Below, in pieces: positions 1 to 15,000 of a stretch of DNA of 64,000 bases. The stretch is from contig NC_088307.1 of NCBI RefSeq assembly GCF_032854445.1, positions 29,978,484 through 30,042,483 on the forward strand, written 5' to 3'. Position 1 is the first letter of the stretch; every line of letters starts with the position of its first letter. Origin of the DNA: Liolophura sinensis (lineage: Eukaryota; Mollusca; Polyplacophora; Chitonida; Chitonidae). The translations under genes were made by a program, and so were the position numbers. Below the pieces are notes generated by a model. It was not told the DNA's origin. It did not search any database and saw nothing but the letters and a program-made list of their open reading frames with translations.

Positions 1-50
1 AGAGTATCACCATAAGTTCGGGTCACGATTTCTGAAATGGCAGTGTACGT
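1..50 (-). CDS. Gene B unit 6 exon d, probably cut by the window edge
   Basis: An acceptor (GGCTCAG) is followed by a frame open to the edge in the required phase 0: TYTAISEIVTRTYGDT. No motif identifies it. It sits where exon d is expected, 120 bases after exon c, and no fitting donor is seen before position 1. Confidence 0.5.
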
Positions 51-3000
51 CTGAGCCATGAGGTAAAGGGTGTCGTCACGTGGTAGTGTTTTGACATCAG
101 AATGTTTTTTTCTAACATGGCTATCAAGAAATGAAAACGGCATATTATAGATTATATCTAAGAGGCTTACCGTTCCAACAAAGCTTGAATATTCTGACGA
201 AGATATCGTTCCGTCTCCTGAAAAACAAAATGACAAATATCACGATGGTATTATTAAAATTTGGTATTGTTTTATTGTGGAAGCAAACAATTTACAAGTG
301 GCGTTCAACAGAGATTTTCACTTGTACAGCGGTCATCAGGTTTAGATATGGAGTAAATCAGAGCCAAAGAGGTCAGCCGAGAAACATCCTAACTTTCAAC
401 AGCAGCTGAACCCACAAGACCAGGGGATTGACCAAGATAGAACATATATAGCTGTGATATAGGCTCAGATAACAACAGATATAGCTGTGACCTCAGGTGA
501 CGAAGGTTCAAATAACAGCAGATATGGCTGTGACTTTCGAAGACAAAGGTTCAAAAAAGCAACAGATGTGGCGACATCCAAAGACAAAGGTTCAGATAAC
601 AGCAGATGTAGTTATGACCCCTGATGACAAAAGTTCAGATAACAGTATATGTAGCTGTGATATCTGAAGACAAATGTTCAGATAACAACAGATGTAGTTG
701 TCACTTTTGATGAAAATGTTCATATAACAACGGACATAGCTGTGGATTCTAATGAAAAAGGTTAAGATAACAACAGATGTAGTTGTCACTTCTAATGACA
801 AAGGTTCAGATAACAGCAAGTGTAGACATGCTCTACCAGTACACCATATTTACCAATAGTGTCCAACAACAGCCATGATCAGACATGCTCTACCTGTTCA
901 CCATATTTACGAGTAGTGTCCACCAACAGCCATGACCAGACGTGCTCTACCTGTACACCATATTTACCAACAGTGTCCACCAACAGCCATGATCAGACAT
1001 GCCCTACCTGTTCACCATATTTACCAATAGTGTCCACCAACAGCCATGACCTGGCATGCTCTACCTGTTCACCATATTTACCAATAGTGTCCACCAACAG
1101 CCATGACCTGGCATGCTCTACCTGTTCACCATATTTACCAATAGTGTCCACCAACAGCCATGACCTGGCATGCTCTACCTGTTCACCATATTTACCAATA
1201 GTGTCCACCAACAGCCATGACCTGGCATGCTCTACCTGTTCACCATATTTACCAATAGTGTCCACCAACAGCCATGATCAGACATGCCCTACCTGTTCAC
1301 CATATTTACCAATAGTGTCCACCAACAGCCATGACCTGGCATGCTCTACCTGTTTGCCACAATTACCATTAGTATCCACCAATGCGACGAACTTCCGGAT
1401 GTCCACCTTTTCAAAAAATCCGTTGCTGTCGGAATCAAACTTGTTGAATAACTTTGGACCAATGGACACCAGTGAAGGTGGCAAGGACTTCAAATACTCT
1501 GCTTGACTGACACGACTGTCATCTGTAATAAATATGCAAAACTTTTTAAACAGCTCAATTTCCCGTAATCGAAAATAAATGACTACAGTATATCAGTAAA
1601 GGTGACCTGTAAATTATGTAGTATTTTTTTTTTTTTTGGCGGGGATGGGGGGAATCTTCAGGTGTCAGTTTCCACAAGCAGATTTTACTCTGATCACACA
1701 CCGTCTGTCTCGCTCACAGTTTAGTGTTTCTCTAACCTCTGATGTCACCCACCAACATTTCACGTTGATGACATACCCTCTCTATCACGCACAGTTCAGT
1801 TGTTCTTAACCCCGTGATGATATCCACCCATGTTTTCACTTTAATCAGATACCGTCTCTGTCGTTCACAGCTTAGTGTCTCTCTGCCTTGAGGTGACATC
1901 CCCATCCACGTTCTCTCACGGGTGACATATCGTCTTTATAGCTTAGTGTCTACCTGCTCTGTGATGACTTCCACCCACGTTTCACGCTGATGGCATAACC
2001 TCTCATTATCCATCTGACAGTTTTGTGCCTCTCTGCTCTGTGATGAAACCCACCCACATTTCACACTGATGACATATCCTCTCTATATCGCAGTTTTGTG
2101 CCTCTCCGCCCTGTGTTCATACCCGTCCACACTTTCACTTTTATGGCATACCGTCTGTATCACGCACAGTGTTGTGTCTCTCTACCCTATGATCACAATC
2201 CCACTCACGTTTTCACTCTGATGACACACCATCTATATCGTTCACAGTTTAGTGACTCTCTACCCTGTGATAACACCCACCAACATTTCACATTGATGAC
2301 ATAACCTCTCACACACCATCTCACAGTTTTGTGCCTCTCTGCTCTGTGATAATACCCACCCACATTTCACATTGATGATATAAACTCTCTATAATGCAGT
2401 TTTGTGCCTCTGCGCCCTGTGATGATACTCGCCCACCTTTTCACTCTGATGATAAACCCTCTCTATCACGCACAGTTTAGTGTCTCTCTACTTTATGACA
2501 ACAACCCCACTCACGTTTTTATCTTTCACAATTTAGTGACTCTCTACCCTCTGAAGATAGCCACTTACATTTCACTCTGATGACATACCGTCTGTATCGT
2601 TCACAGTTCACAGTGAGTCTCTGCACTGTGTTCATACCCGCCCACCTTTTCACTCTGATGATAAACCCTCTCTATCACGCACAGTTTAGTGTCTCTCTAC
2701 TTTATGACAACAACCCCACTCACGTTTTTATCTTTCACAATTTAGTGACTCTCTACCCTCTGAAGATAGCCACTTACATTTCACTCTGATGACATACCGT
2801 CTGTATCGTTCACAGTTCACAGTGAGTCTCTGCACTGTGTTCATACCCGCCCACCTTTTCACTCTGATGATAAACCCTCTTTATCATGCACAGTTTAGTG
2901 TCCCTCTACTTTATAACGACAACCCCACTCACGTTTTTATCTTTCACAATTTAGTGACTCTCTACCCTCTGAAGATACCCACTTACATTTCACTCTGATG

Positions 3001-6000
3001 ACATACCGTCTGTATTGTTCACAGTTTAGTCCCTCTTTGCTTTGTGTTCATATCCGCCCACGTTTTCACTCTGATGATATACTCTCTTTACACGCACACT
3101 TTAGTGTCTCTCTACCATATAACGACAACACCACTCACCTTTTTATCGTTCACAGTTTAGTGACTCTCTACCCTGTGAAGATACCCACCCACGTTTTCAC
3201 TCTGATTACATACCGTCTGCATCATTCACAGTTTAGTCTGTCTCTGCACTGTGTTCATACCCGCCCACGTTTTCACTCTAATGACACACCGCATGTATCG
3301 TTCAGAGTTTAGTGCTCTCTGCCCCCCACCCATGTGACACTCTGATGACACACCGCATGTATCGTTCACAGTTTAGTGTCTCTTTGCCCTGTGTTCATAC
3401 CCACCCACGTTTTAACTCTAATGACATACCGTCTGTATCGTAAACAACAATTGCGGCCCACTCCTCATCAAAGGTAACTTGACCATCATGGTTTGTATCG
3501 ACAAGACTGAAGCCAAAATCCGACAAGTCCACAGCTCTGTCCAACAACAAAAATAACAATCTGAATTTCAGAGTTTGTGAATAGCGAGACAGACGCCAGC
3601 TTTTGACCACTGGACCATTGGGAATATTTAATTATTTGATTGGTGTTTTACTCCCTACTCAAGAATATTTCACTTATACGACGGCGGTCAGCATTGTGGT
3701 GGGAGGAAACCATTGTGAATATTTATTTATTTACTTAATTGATTGGTGTTTTACTCCCTACTCAAGAATATTTCACTTATACGACGGCGGCCAGCATTGT
3801 GTTGGGAGAAAACCATTGTGAATATTTAATTATTTGATTGGTGTTTTGCTCCCTACTCAAGAACATTTCACTTATACGACGGTGGCCAGCATTATGGTGG
3901 GAGGAATCCATTGTGAATATTTATTTATAAAATTATTTGACTGGTGTTTTACTCCCTACTCAAGAATATTTCGTTTACAGGACGGCGGCCAGCATTGCGG
4001 TGGGTGGAAACCACTGTGAATATTTATTTATTTACTTATTTGATTGGTGTTTTACTCCCTACTCAAGAATATTTCACTTATACGACGGCGGACAGCATTG
4101 TGGTGGGAGGAAACCACTGTGAATATTTATTTATTTACTTATTTGATTGGTGTTTTACTCCCTACTCAAAAATATTTCACTTATACGACGGCGGTCAGCA
4201 TTGTGGTGGGAGGAAACCACTGTGAATATTTATTTATTTACTTATTTGATTGGTGTTTTACTCCCTACTCAAGAACATTTCACTTATACGACGGCGGCCA
4301 GCATTGTGGTGGGAGGAAACCATTGTGAATATGCCAAAAAATAGATCAACAAATCCGTATATACCATGACAATCATTTGTAATGTAAGAGTGCAGCTTTG
4401 TTTAGTTTGATTACGCGGAACTTATCGAGCAGAATAATAAATACGATATAGCAAAGAAGTTTAAGGCTAATGTACCTACCCGTTTGTTCCATTGACGCCT
4501 CCCAACAAACTTGCATACAGCTGTGGAAATATGGTGAGGAAAACTTAGTGCACATCAAGGGACGTTATTACACTTTGAGTTGAATTACTAAAAAATGAGG
4601 TAAAGTTAATAAACAATGTGGTAAATCTTATGCACCATGATTTATTTTTTTATTTAAATACTCAAGAATACTTCACTTATACGCCGGGGGGAAACCCACG
4701 CCCATCCGCAGGTTGCTGGAAGACCTTCCCATTTACGGCCGGACAGGAAGTCAGCATGATATGCACAATGAGGTGAAGTTATTACACAATGAGTTAAAGG
4801 TAACACACAATAAGGTAAATTTGCTATACTAGAGATAAAGTTAATAAAAAATAAGGTGAAGTTAGTACACAATGAGGTAAAATTACTACACAATGAGGTA
4901 AAGTTTATACACAATGAGGTAAAGTTTATACACAATGAAGTGAAATTACTACACAATGAGGTAAAGTCTATACGCAGTGAGGTAAAGTTACTACACAACA
5001 TGAACAATGAACAGAAACATGAGGTGAGGTAAAGTTACTACACAATGAGGTAAAGTTATATACAATGAGGTAAAATTTATACACAATAAAGTGAAGTTAT
5101 TACACCATGAGGTAAAATTTATACATAATGAAGTAAATTTTGTACACAATGGGGTGAACTTATTACAAAACGAGCTAAAGATTATATACAATGAGGTAGA
5201 TTTTATACACAATAAGGTGGTAACATTTTGTACAAAATGAGGTAACATTATTTCACACTGAGGGAAAATTACTACACAATGAGGTAAAGGTTATTAAAAT
5301 GAGATGAAGTTTACACACAGAGAGGGAAGTTTGTACACAATGAGGTAAAGTTTATACACAATGAGGTAAAATTAGTGAGTAATGAGTTACTGTAAAATTG
5401 CTACACATTAAAATAATGTCATTGCACAATGAGGTAAAGATACTGCGCAGTGAGGTAAAATTGCTGCACATTGAAGTAATGTTACTGCAAAATGAGACAG
5501 AGATACTGCGCAGTGAGGTAGAATTGCTACACATGGAAGTAATGTTACTGCACAATGAAGTAAAGGTAAAGTGCAGTGAAATAAAAATGCTACACATTGA
5601 AGTAATGTTACTGCACAATGAAGTAAACGTACTGTGCAGTGAAATAAAAATGCTACACATTGAAGTAATGTTACTGCACAATGAAGTAAACGTACTGTGC
5701 AGTGAGGTAAAATAACAGATATGAGGTCATTATGCATATGTAAAGTAAGGTGAGGAGATTATTTATCACGGTGGTGGTTGTTTACACTTCATAGTTCGAG
5801 CTTGAACAATAAAGCAAATGCTACTTAAAATACGTCTAAAGCTCACCTTATATTGGCTTCCTATGTTTACAATTCTGCTCACGTATGTCTAAAATTGTAT
5901 TTACCTTTGACTATGGATGTTTAAAATTCTAATTACATAAGTTACAAGTATGTTTATTGGAAATGCTACTTATATTGACTAAGTATTATTTGTATAAATT

Positions 6001-9000
6001 GTCACTTACGGTGGTTGTTGAAGCATTGTTTGTCTAAAATACTACTTACATTGGCTAAAATGTTTGTCTAAAAATGCTATAACATTGGCCGAGTTGTTTG
6101 TCTAAATCCTGCTTACCTTGGCTAAGATGTTGTTTAAAGGCTACTTGCATTGGCAAAGTCGTTCGTTTAAACTGCTACTTACGTTGCTTACGATGTTTGT
6201 CTAAAATGCTACGTACCTTTGCTAAGTTCTTTGCCCAAAATGCTACTTACATTGGCATAATTGTTTGTCTAAAATGCTACTTACATTGGCATAATTGTTT
6301 GTCTAAAATGCTTCTTACACTGGGTAAGTTGTTTGTCTAAAATGCCATATACAAAGTTGTTTGTCTAAAATGCCATATACAAAGTTGTTTAAAACGCTAC
6401 TTTGACTGGTTAAGCATTGTGTGTATAAATTGCTACTTACACTTGCCACGTATTGTTTGTCTAAACTTTTATATAGTCAGTCCTGTGGTACACTGTCAAG
6501 ACGCCGTATTTCATCAGCTGAGAATTTGAGAAATATCAAATTATCGTCGCGGCACTGATTTGTAAGACTGTTAATATACTGTATTCCTGTAATAAGCGGG
6601 ATCCTACTGGCGGTCTAATAATAAGCGGGATCCTACTGGCGGTCCAATAATAAGCGGGATCCTACTGGTGGTCTAAGCCTTTCCGAGGACTGATCCCTTT
6701 GCATTGTTAAATGTGATCGTATATTAAATTTGGTGACTTGGCATTTTGAGTAATTCTAGTGTAGCGTCTAATAAATTGCAACTACATCAAAGCAATACTT
6801 TACCCAATTCTACTTAAACCATGGTGCCGAGGAGCTTGTAATTTGCTGCAATTCAAACATTTACAAGAACAGTTGGATTAAACTCTAACTGAGATAAAAT
6901 GACAAAAGGCCTTACTTCAGCCGTTACGTGTGACCATTTGTCAAATATCACACCGTCTGGTTTTACACTCTATGCTGTAAGCCTTTTATAATTATGCTAT
7001 AAACTATATTTATTTTGGCCAAGCAGTGTATGTATGAAATGTTACTTACGTTAGCTACGTATACCTGGTACTCTGGCATGCTAATCAGTCCATCGCCTGG
7101 AAATTATAAATGTGCAGATGGTTGAATCATTTTATTAACAGCTTAGATTAGAAGTTGTATTGTACTTCACAACAATCGTCAGTTCATAACGGGTACGTAG
7201 GGCGCAACAAACCACGAATACCTCACTTAAATAATGAACACCAATGACTGATTGGTGCAAACAGTCACAATAATAGCCAATCTAGCAGTTCTGTCTGTTG
7301 ACAAACACTTCGCAATGCATTCTAGCAAAAGGGAGAGACTCATCGTGAAATACACACTGCAAAGTATTTCCCATAATTCCTCATGTCCTCAGGTATATTT
7401 TTACTAAAATCGTCCCAAGGACCTACGAGACCAGAGATTGTACAGACATCCGCTTGACTATATAATGCGGTGGTCCACTGTTCTCTATAATGTACTTCTT
7501 GTTACGCCATATTGACAGAATTCTATCCATTTTTTGGCGATCCCCAATTTAACCCTTTATTTAAACAGGAAATCGGGTAAGGAAACCGGTGTTCCAAGGA
7601 TAACACATTTAGAAGACAGCCCATGTCTAATTCGTGTGGCGTTGCAAAAAAAGGTGGAAAGTTATCCTAACCTAACCTAACTCTAATGGAATAACTGTAC
7701 TTGTTTACATTTTGTCAAAACTTCGTGGATGCGCATTTTGTCGTCTTAACGCATGTTTTTGCCCTAACACCTTTTTTCCTCTTCACGTATTTTGTATCTC
7801 GCTTTCGCAATTTGTCTCCCGTCAGTATTTTGTGGTCCTAACGCATTTTGTCCTCTTTAAGCATTTTGTCTCTTCAGCATTTTGCCATCTTTAAGGATTT
7901 TGTCTCTCTTCAGCATTTTGTCCTCCTAAAGCCCTTTGTCATCTTCACGCATTTTTTCTCCGTTCAGCATTTTGTTTCAAAACACTCGTGTATCGGCTGG
8001 GTATTTTGCTACTTTTCAATCCAGATTGACGTTGTGCAGGTCTTACCGGAAGTGTCTACCACGGCAAATCCTTTCACGACATCAGAGCGATCCAGGAAAC
8101 CACTTTTGTCCGCGTCAAATCTGTCAAATATGTTTCCAAGTATTCCCTGTTGGGTCTGTGGTCCAGTCGCAACATACTCTGCTTTGCTGATTTTCTTGTC
8201 GCCTATCAACGAAAAAGTCACAATATGAGAATAAGATCGCGTGGGCAAGTTAAGGCTCCCCAATAGAAAAACTGACAGAAAATGTGTTATTTATTGGTGC
8301 CTGTATTCTTTGAAATGTAATACTCGTTGTCTATAAAAAAATTAAGTGTTTACCGTTTGTGTCGATCTGGAGAGCAGCCGTCCACTGTTCATCCACAGAC
8401 AACTTCCCGTCGTGGTTTGTATCAGTCGGACCAAAGTCAGACGAGTTACTGCAATTGTTTGTTAAAAAAACAAAAAGTCCCGTGTTAGGGAAGAAGGATG
8501 GAGGCCATCAAAGCCGGGGTATGGGATGTAAAGGCTGAGGGTATGGGAAGAAAAAGGCGAAGGTCAGAAATCTCCGTGTACAGAATGAAAGGTGAGGGTG
8601 TGCGGAATGTAAAGGTAAAGGTGTTCTGGATGAAAAGGTGTGCTGGATGAAAAGGTAAAGTGTGTAGGATGAAAAGGTAAAAGTGTGTGGGATGGAAAGG
8701 TAAAGGTATGTAGGGTGATAAGGTAAAGGTGTGCAGGATGAAAAGGTAAAGGTGTGCAAGATGAAAAAGTAAAGGTGTGTAGGATGAAAAGATAAAGGTG
8801 TGTAGAATGAAAAGGTAAAGGTGTGCGGGATGAAACGGCGAAGGTCAACAGATCTTGTTTATGGGATCAAAAGGTAAAGTGAACGAATTCCGCTTATAAC
8901 ATTTCCGTATATGGGATAAAAAGGTGACGGTGGTGATATCCCTTGTACGTGATGAAAGCATGGCCACAGACGCAGTAGGCCTATATCACTTCCAGTTAAT

Positions 9001-12000
9001 ATTATTATACTGCTAATACTATATTTCCCTTCTCAGTACAATAACAACAATGCTCTAATATAACAATTACACTGCCCCTACACAAACATCTCACCAGCCT
9101 ACAACCTTCACGCTTAGCGCTCAAATATGCCTAACACAAACATGTTAACAGCCCACAACCTTCACGCTCAGCGTTCACATATGCCCAACGCAAACATCTC
9201 ACCAGCCCACAACCTTCACGCTTAGCGCTCACATATCCCTAACACAATCATCTCAACAGTCTACAACCTTCACGCTTAGCACTCACATATGCCTAACACA
9301 AACATGTTAACAGCCGACAACCTTCACGCTTAGCGCTCACACATGCCAAAAACAAACATGTTAACAGCCCACAACCTTCACGCTCAGCGTTCACATATGC
9401 CCAACACAAACATCTCACCAGCCTACAACCTTCACGCTTAGCGCTCACATATCCCTAACACAAACATGTTAACAGCCCACAACCTTCACGTTCAGCGTTC
9501 ACATATGCCCAACGCAAATATCTCACCAGCCTACAACCTTCACGCTTGGCGCTCACATATGCCTAGCACAAACATGTTAACAGCCGACAACCTTCACGCT
9601 CAGCGTTCACATATGACTAATACAAACATGTCACCAGCCTACAAATATCTCAACAGTCTACAACGTTCATATAGCCCTAACACAAACGCCAACAGTATAC
9701 CACCTTCACATAGCCTTAACACAAACGTCAACAGTCTAAAACCTCCACATAGCCCTAACACAAACGTCAACAGTATACCACCTTCACATAGAATTAACAC
9801 AAACATGTCAATAGTCTACAACCTTCACATAGCCCTAACACAAACATGTCGACAGTATACAACCTTCACATAGACCTAACACAAACATGTCAACAGTCTA
9901 CAACCTTCACATAGCCCTAACACAAACATGTCGACAGTCTACAACCTTCACGCAGCCCTAACACAAACATGTCAACAGTCTACAACCTTCACATAGCCCT
10001 AAAACAATAAAGCTAACAGTGTAGTGCCTTCAGATATCAATAAAACAAATATCTCAACAGTCTACAACCTTCCCATATCCCTAACACAAACATGTCAACA
10101 GTCTACAACCTTCACATAGCCCTAACGCAAACGTCAACAGTCTACCACCTTCACATAGCCCTAACACAAACATGTCAACAGTCCACAACCTTCACATAGC
10201 CCTAACACAAACGCCAACAGTCTACAACCTTCACATAGCCTTAACACAAACGTCAACTGTCTACAACCTTCACATAGCCCTAACACAAACATGTCAACAG
10301 TCTACCACCTTCACATAGCCTTAACACAAACGTCAACAGTCTAAAACCTTCACATAGCCCTAACACAAACATGTCAACAGTCTACAACCTTCACATAGCC
10401 CTAACACAAACATGTCAACAGTCTACCACCTTCACATAGCCCTAACATAAACATGTCAACCGTCTACAACCTTCACATAGCCTAACACAAACATGTCAAC
10501 AGTCTACAACCTTCACATACCCCTAACACAAACATGTCGATTGTCTACAACCTTCACATAGCCCTAACACAAACGCCAACAGTCTACAACCTTCACATAG
10601 CCTTAACACAAACGTCAACAGTCTACAACCTTCACATAGCCCTAACACAAACATGTCAACAGTCTACCACCTTCACATAGCCTTAACACAAACGTCAACA
10701 GTCTAAAACCTTCACATAGCCCTAACACAAACATGTCAACAGTCTACAACCTTCACATAGCCCTAACACAAACATGTCAACAGTCTACCACCTTCACATA
10801 GCCCTAATACAAAAATGTCAACCGTCTACAACCTTCACATATCCCTAACACAAACATGTCAACAGTCTACCACCTTCACATATCCCTAACACAAACATGT
10901 CAACAGTCTACCACCTTCACATAGCCCTAACATAAACATGTCAACCGTCTACAACCTTCACATAGCCTAACACAAACATGTCAACAATCTACAACCTTCA
11001 CATACCCCTAACACAAACATGTCGATTGTCTACAACCTTCACATAGCCCTAACACAAACATGTCAACAGTCTACAACCTTCACACAGCCCTAACACAAAT
11101 ATCTCCACAGTCTGCGGAATTCACATATCCCTAACACAAACATGTGAACAGTCTACAACCTTCACGCTCAATGCTCACATCCCTAACGCGAACATGTCAA
11201 CAGTCTACAGCCTCCACACAGCCCTAACACAAATATCTCCACAGTCTGTGGAGTTCACATAGCCTTTACACAAACATTTCAACAGTCTACAACCTTCACG
11301 CTCACTCAGCCTAATACAAACATCTCAAGAGTCTACAACGCTGACATATGCCTAACAGAAACATGTCAACAGTCCTCCTCTTTCACATATGCATAATAAG
11401 AGCATATCAGGTGTCCAATTCCTATAAACAAATCTACAAAATAGTTCCGTGCAGTATATCACCATTACTGGATACCACAGTGTAGGCATTGACAAGTACA
11501 AGAAGTGTCTGGTCCTTCACCAATGACAAGCTGTCTGTGATAAATATTTACCCTGTCCCGCTGAGGTCTATTCCTAAGCTTGCATAGAGCTGAAAAAATA
11601 CATTTTAAGCATCATTTAGTACTTCCATATACACGAATAGTGATTTAATGAACAAACATGGGTAATATTTCAAACAAGGCGTCGTTCTGCCGTGGTTCAT
11701 CATTTGTGCTTATAATAAACTGGGCATCGTGGTTCTGAGTGTAACGCGTGGTTATCAGGCATTATTTTGACTTGGTCCAGGGTGTAGCTCATGGTAAACC
11801 AATCATTGTTCAGGCTTATTTCTGGGTGTAACATGGTAAACTAGGTATTGTTCTGGCTTTGTTCTGGGTGTGACATTGTAAATTTAATATTGTTCTGGCT
11901 TGGTTCAGGGTGTAACATGATAAACCACTTATTGTTCTGGCTAGGTTCCGGGTGTAACTTGTGATAAATCAAGCCTTGTTTGGGCTTGGTTCTGGGTGTA

Positions 12001-15000
12001 ACTTGTGGCAAATCAAGCATTGTTCTGGCTAGGTTCCGGGTGTAACTTGTGGTAAATCAAGCATTGTTCTGGCTTGGTTCTGGGTGTAACTTGTGGTAAA
12101 TCAAGCCTAGTTCGGGCTTGGTTCCGGGTGTAACTTGTGGTAAATCAAGCATTGTTCTGGCCTGGTTCTGGGTGTAACATGATAAACCAGGTATTTTTCT
12201 GGCTTGGCTCTGAGTGTAACGTGGTAAATCAGGCATTGTTCTGGCTTGGTTTTGGGTGCAAGCCGTAGAAAAGTACACACTGTTCTGATTTGATTCTGGG
12301 ATAAGTTTATACTAAGATATGTTTAGACAGGGAATGTTTTGAGTTGGTTCTGGGTGTAACTCGATGATTAATCAGGCATTGTTTTGACCTTCTCTTGGGT
12401 ATAACTCATGATTAAACAGGCATTGTTTTGACCTTGTTTTGGGTATAACTCATGATTAAACAGGCATTGTTTTGACCTTCTCTTGGGTATAACTCATGAT
12501 TAATCAGGCATTGTTTTGACTTAGTTATGGCTTTAAATTATGATAAACCATTTTTGGCGTGTTTCTGTGTGCCACTCATGATAAACCAGGCATTGTTGTG
12601 GCTTGCTTATGGGTGTGACTCATGATAAACCAGGCATTCTTCTGGCTTGCTTCTGGTGTGATTCATGATAAACCAGGCATTGTTGTGGCTTGCTTCTGTG
12701 TGTGACTTACGATAAACCAGACATTGTTCTGGCTTGCTTCTGGGTGTGACTCATGACAAACTGGGCATTCTTCTGGCTTCTGCTGGGTGTGACATGATAA
12801 ACCAGGCATTGTTCTGACTTGCTTCTGTGTGTGACTTACGATAAACCAGGCATTGTTCTGGCTTGTTTCTGGATGTTACATGATAACCAGGCATTGTTCT
12901 GGCTTGCTTCTGGCTGTGACTCATGATAAACCAGTCATTGTTCTGGCTTGCTTCTGTGTGTGACTTACGATAAACCAGGCATTGTTCTGGCTTGTTTCTG
13001 GATGTTACGTGATAACCAGGCATTGTTCTGGCTTGCTGCTGGGTGTGACTCATGACAAACCAGGCATTATTCTGGCTTGCTTCTGGTTGTGACTAATGAT
13101 AAACCAGGTATTCTTTTCTGGCTTGCTGCTGGGTGTGACTCATGACAAACCAGGCATTATTCTGGCTTGTTTTTGGATGTGACATGATAAACCAGGCATT
13201 CTTCTGGCTTGCTTCTGGTTGTGACTCATGATATACCAGGCATTGTCCTTGTTTTTACTCTTAGTGTAACTCATGGTAAAGCAGACCAAACCCCTATATA
13301 TAGTTTGTCGTATCAAGCAAAAAGAATAGACAAAAACGTTAGGTTCACCTGAGCTAAGCAATAAATGAACCATTGACTATTTTTATACTTCCAAGCACCT
13401 CTAAAACAATTACTATCAAGGATATTGTTGTGCGTTTACAAAACTCTCCCTTGTCGTACGATTACAAAACTCTCCATTGTCGTAATTTTTTAAAAGTTAT
13501 TTAAACACAATAGCGTTTGGATAGTTTTCCCACCATGCATCAGCCGTTTCCCAAATGTTTGCTAGACAACAGAGAGAAAAAAAATACATGGCTGCACGGG
13601 TACCTCACATGATGTGTTAGTAATCGAAGAAAAGTGTCGTGCCGTGAGGACTAGCTACAGGGAAGTTGGATACTTCTAGGTATTGGATTTCTGACAACAC
13701 TCTTATCCCACAGAATCCAATCCTAAATAATAGAAAACATTACTAGCCCTAATAATACTAATCCTATACTAGACACAAGTCTCAATTTACCTTTATCACG
13801 AAGTCCACGTACTCGGATATTGATACGAAGCCATCACCTACAATCAAATCAATAAGCATACGCTCGATTTAAATATCTTACCTTATTCAAGAAATTTTCA
13901 TATACACTGGTGATTGGGATTTGGCATTTTGGCGTGGAGGAATCTGTGCCAGAGCCAGAGAGGAAACATCAGAGTGCCAGAGAGGAAACATCAGAGTGCC
14001 AGAAAGGAATCATCAGAGTGCCAGAGAGGAAACATCAGAGTGTCACAGAGGAAACACCAGGCCTTCGATATGTACCTGTAAACCTCCTGGCGTAAAGAAA
14101 ATAAGTGGGCGGAAACACAACATCACTGATGGAAACGGACACTGATATTTTCTATCAAGAAATCGAAAATTAATGCGTCATGATAATATTAACTTCCTAC
14201 TACTGATATATTTAACTGTATATTGTTTGTATCGTGCAACCACATCATACCCCAGATACCATACGGCTCAAAGGCTACAGATATATACTATACCTTAGAT
14301 TTAGGGACAGTTGTCCTTCCTGTAAGCACTACATTGATATTGATTTATCCAGAAAGCCATTCTCTTACCACATATACGAAACTGATAGCAGCTATATTTA
14401 AGCTAAAGGAGGCAAAATTATGAAAAATGAAAAAATAAACCTATGGTTTCAGGGTTGCTAGGCTTTGAAATTGACACTAAAATGCTAGCGGTCAACCAAA
14501 ATTGACGTTCCTAGTCAAGAATATCATCACAAATGTCTACAGCAACTTTCAAAACAAACCACTAAAGATTTAAGAAAGTATATAAGTGACGAGGCCGGAT
14601 TTTATGTAGCTTTCAATTAAAACGGAGAGACGCAAAACTGTTCTAAACTGATGACCTTAGTAATAATTCATGGACTGTGTTTGTTACAGCCTTATGAACT
14701 GCACGCACTTTGTTATTGTTTATATATGGGTGTATTTTGTAAACATTGCCTCCAATTACCGACACATTTTAAGGTTGCATTTGATGAGAGCCTTCAGGTG
14801 CCTCCGGTGCTTTGGGTTTTTCTAAACGCTCATAATGTAATATATTACCGGAAGTGTCCACCAAGGGAAATCCCTGAGCAACGTCCGATCTCTCTAAAAA
14901 GCCATTTTCGTTGAAATCAAACCGAGCAAATATTTTGGGTCCGGTCGCTTGGATCTTGGGAGGAAGACTATCGTATCTTTTCAGGTACTCGATCTTACTC

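Noticed and set aside
859-1506. 215-residue plus-strand frame with repeated peptides
   Set aside because: It is the antisense of the 57-bp array and of gene B exon b. The open frame comes from a unit length divisible by three.
9060-11390. CRISPR-like array
   Set aside because: Units are contiguous minisatellite copies without unique spacers, in a eukaryotic intron.
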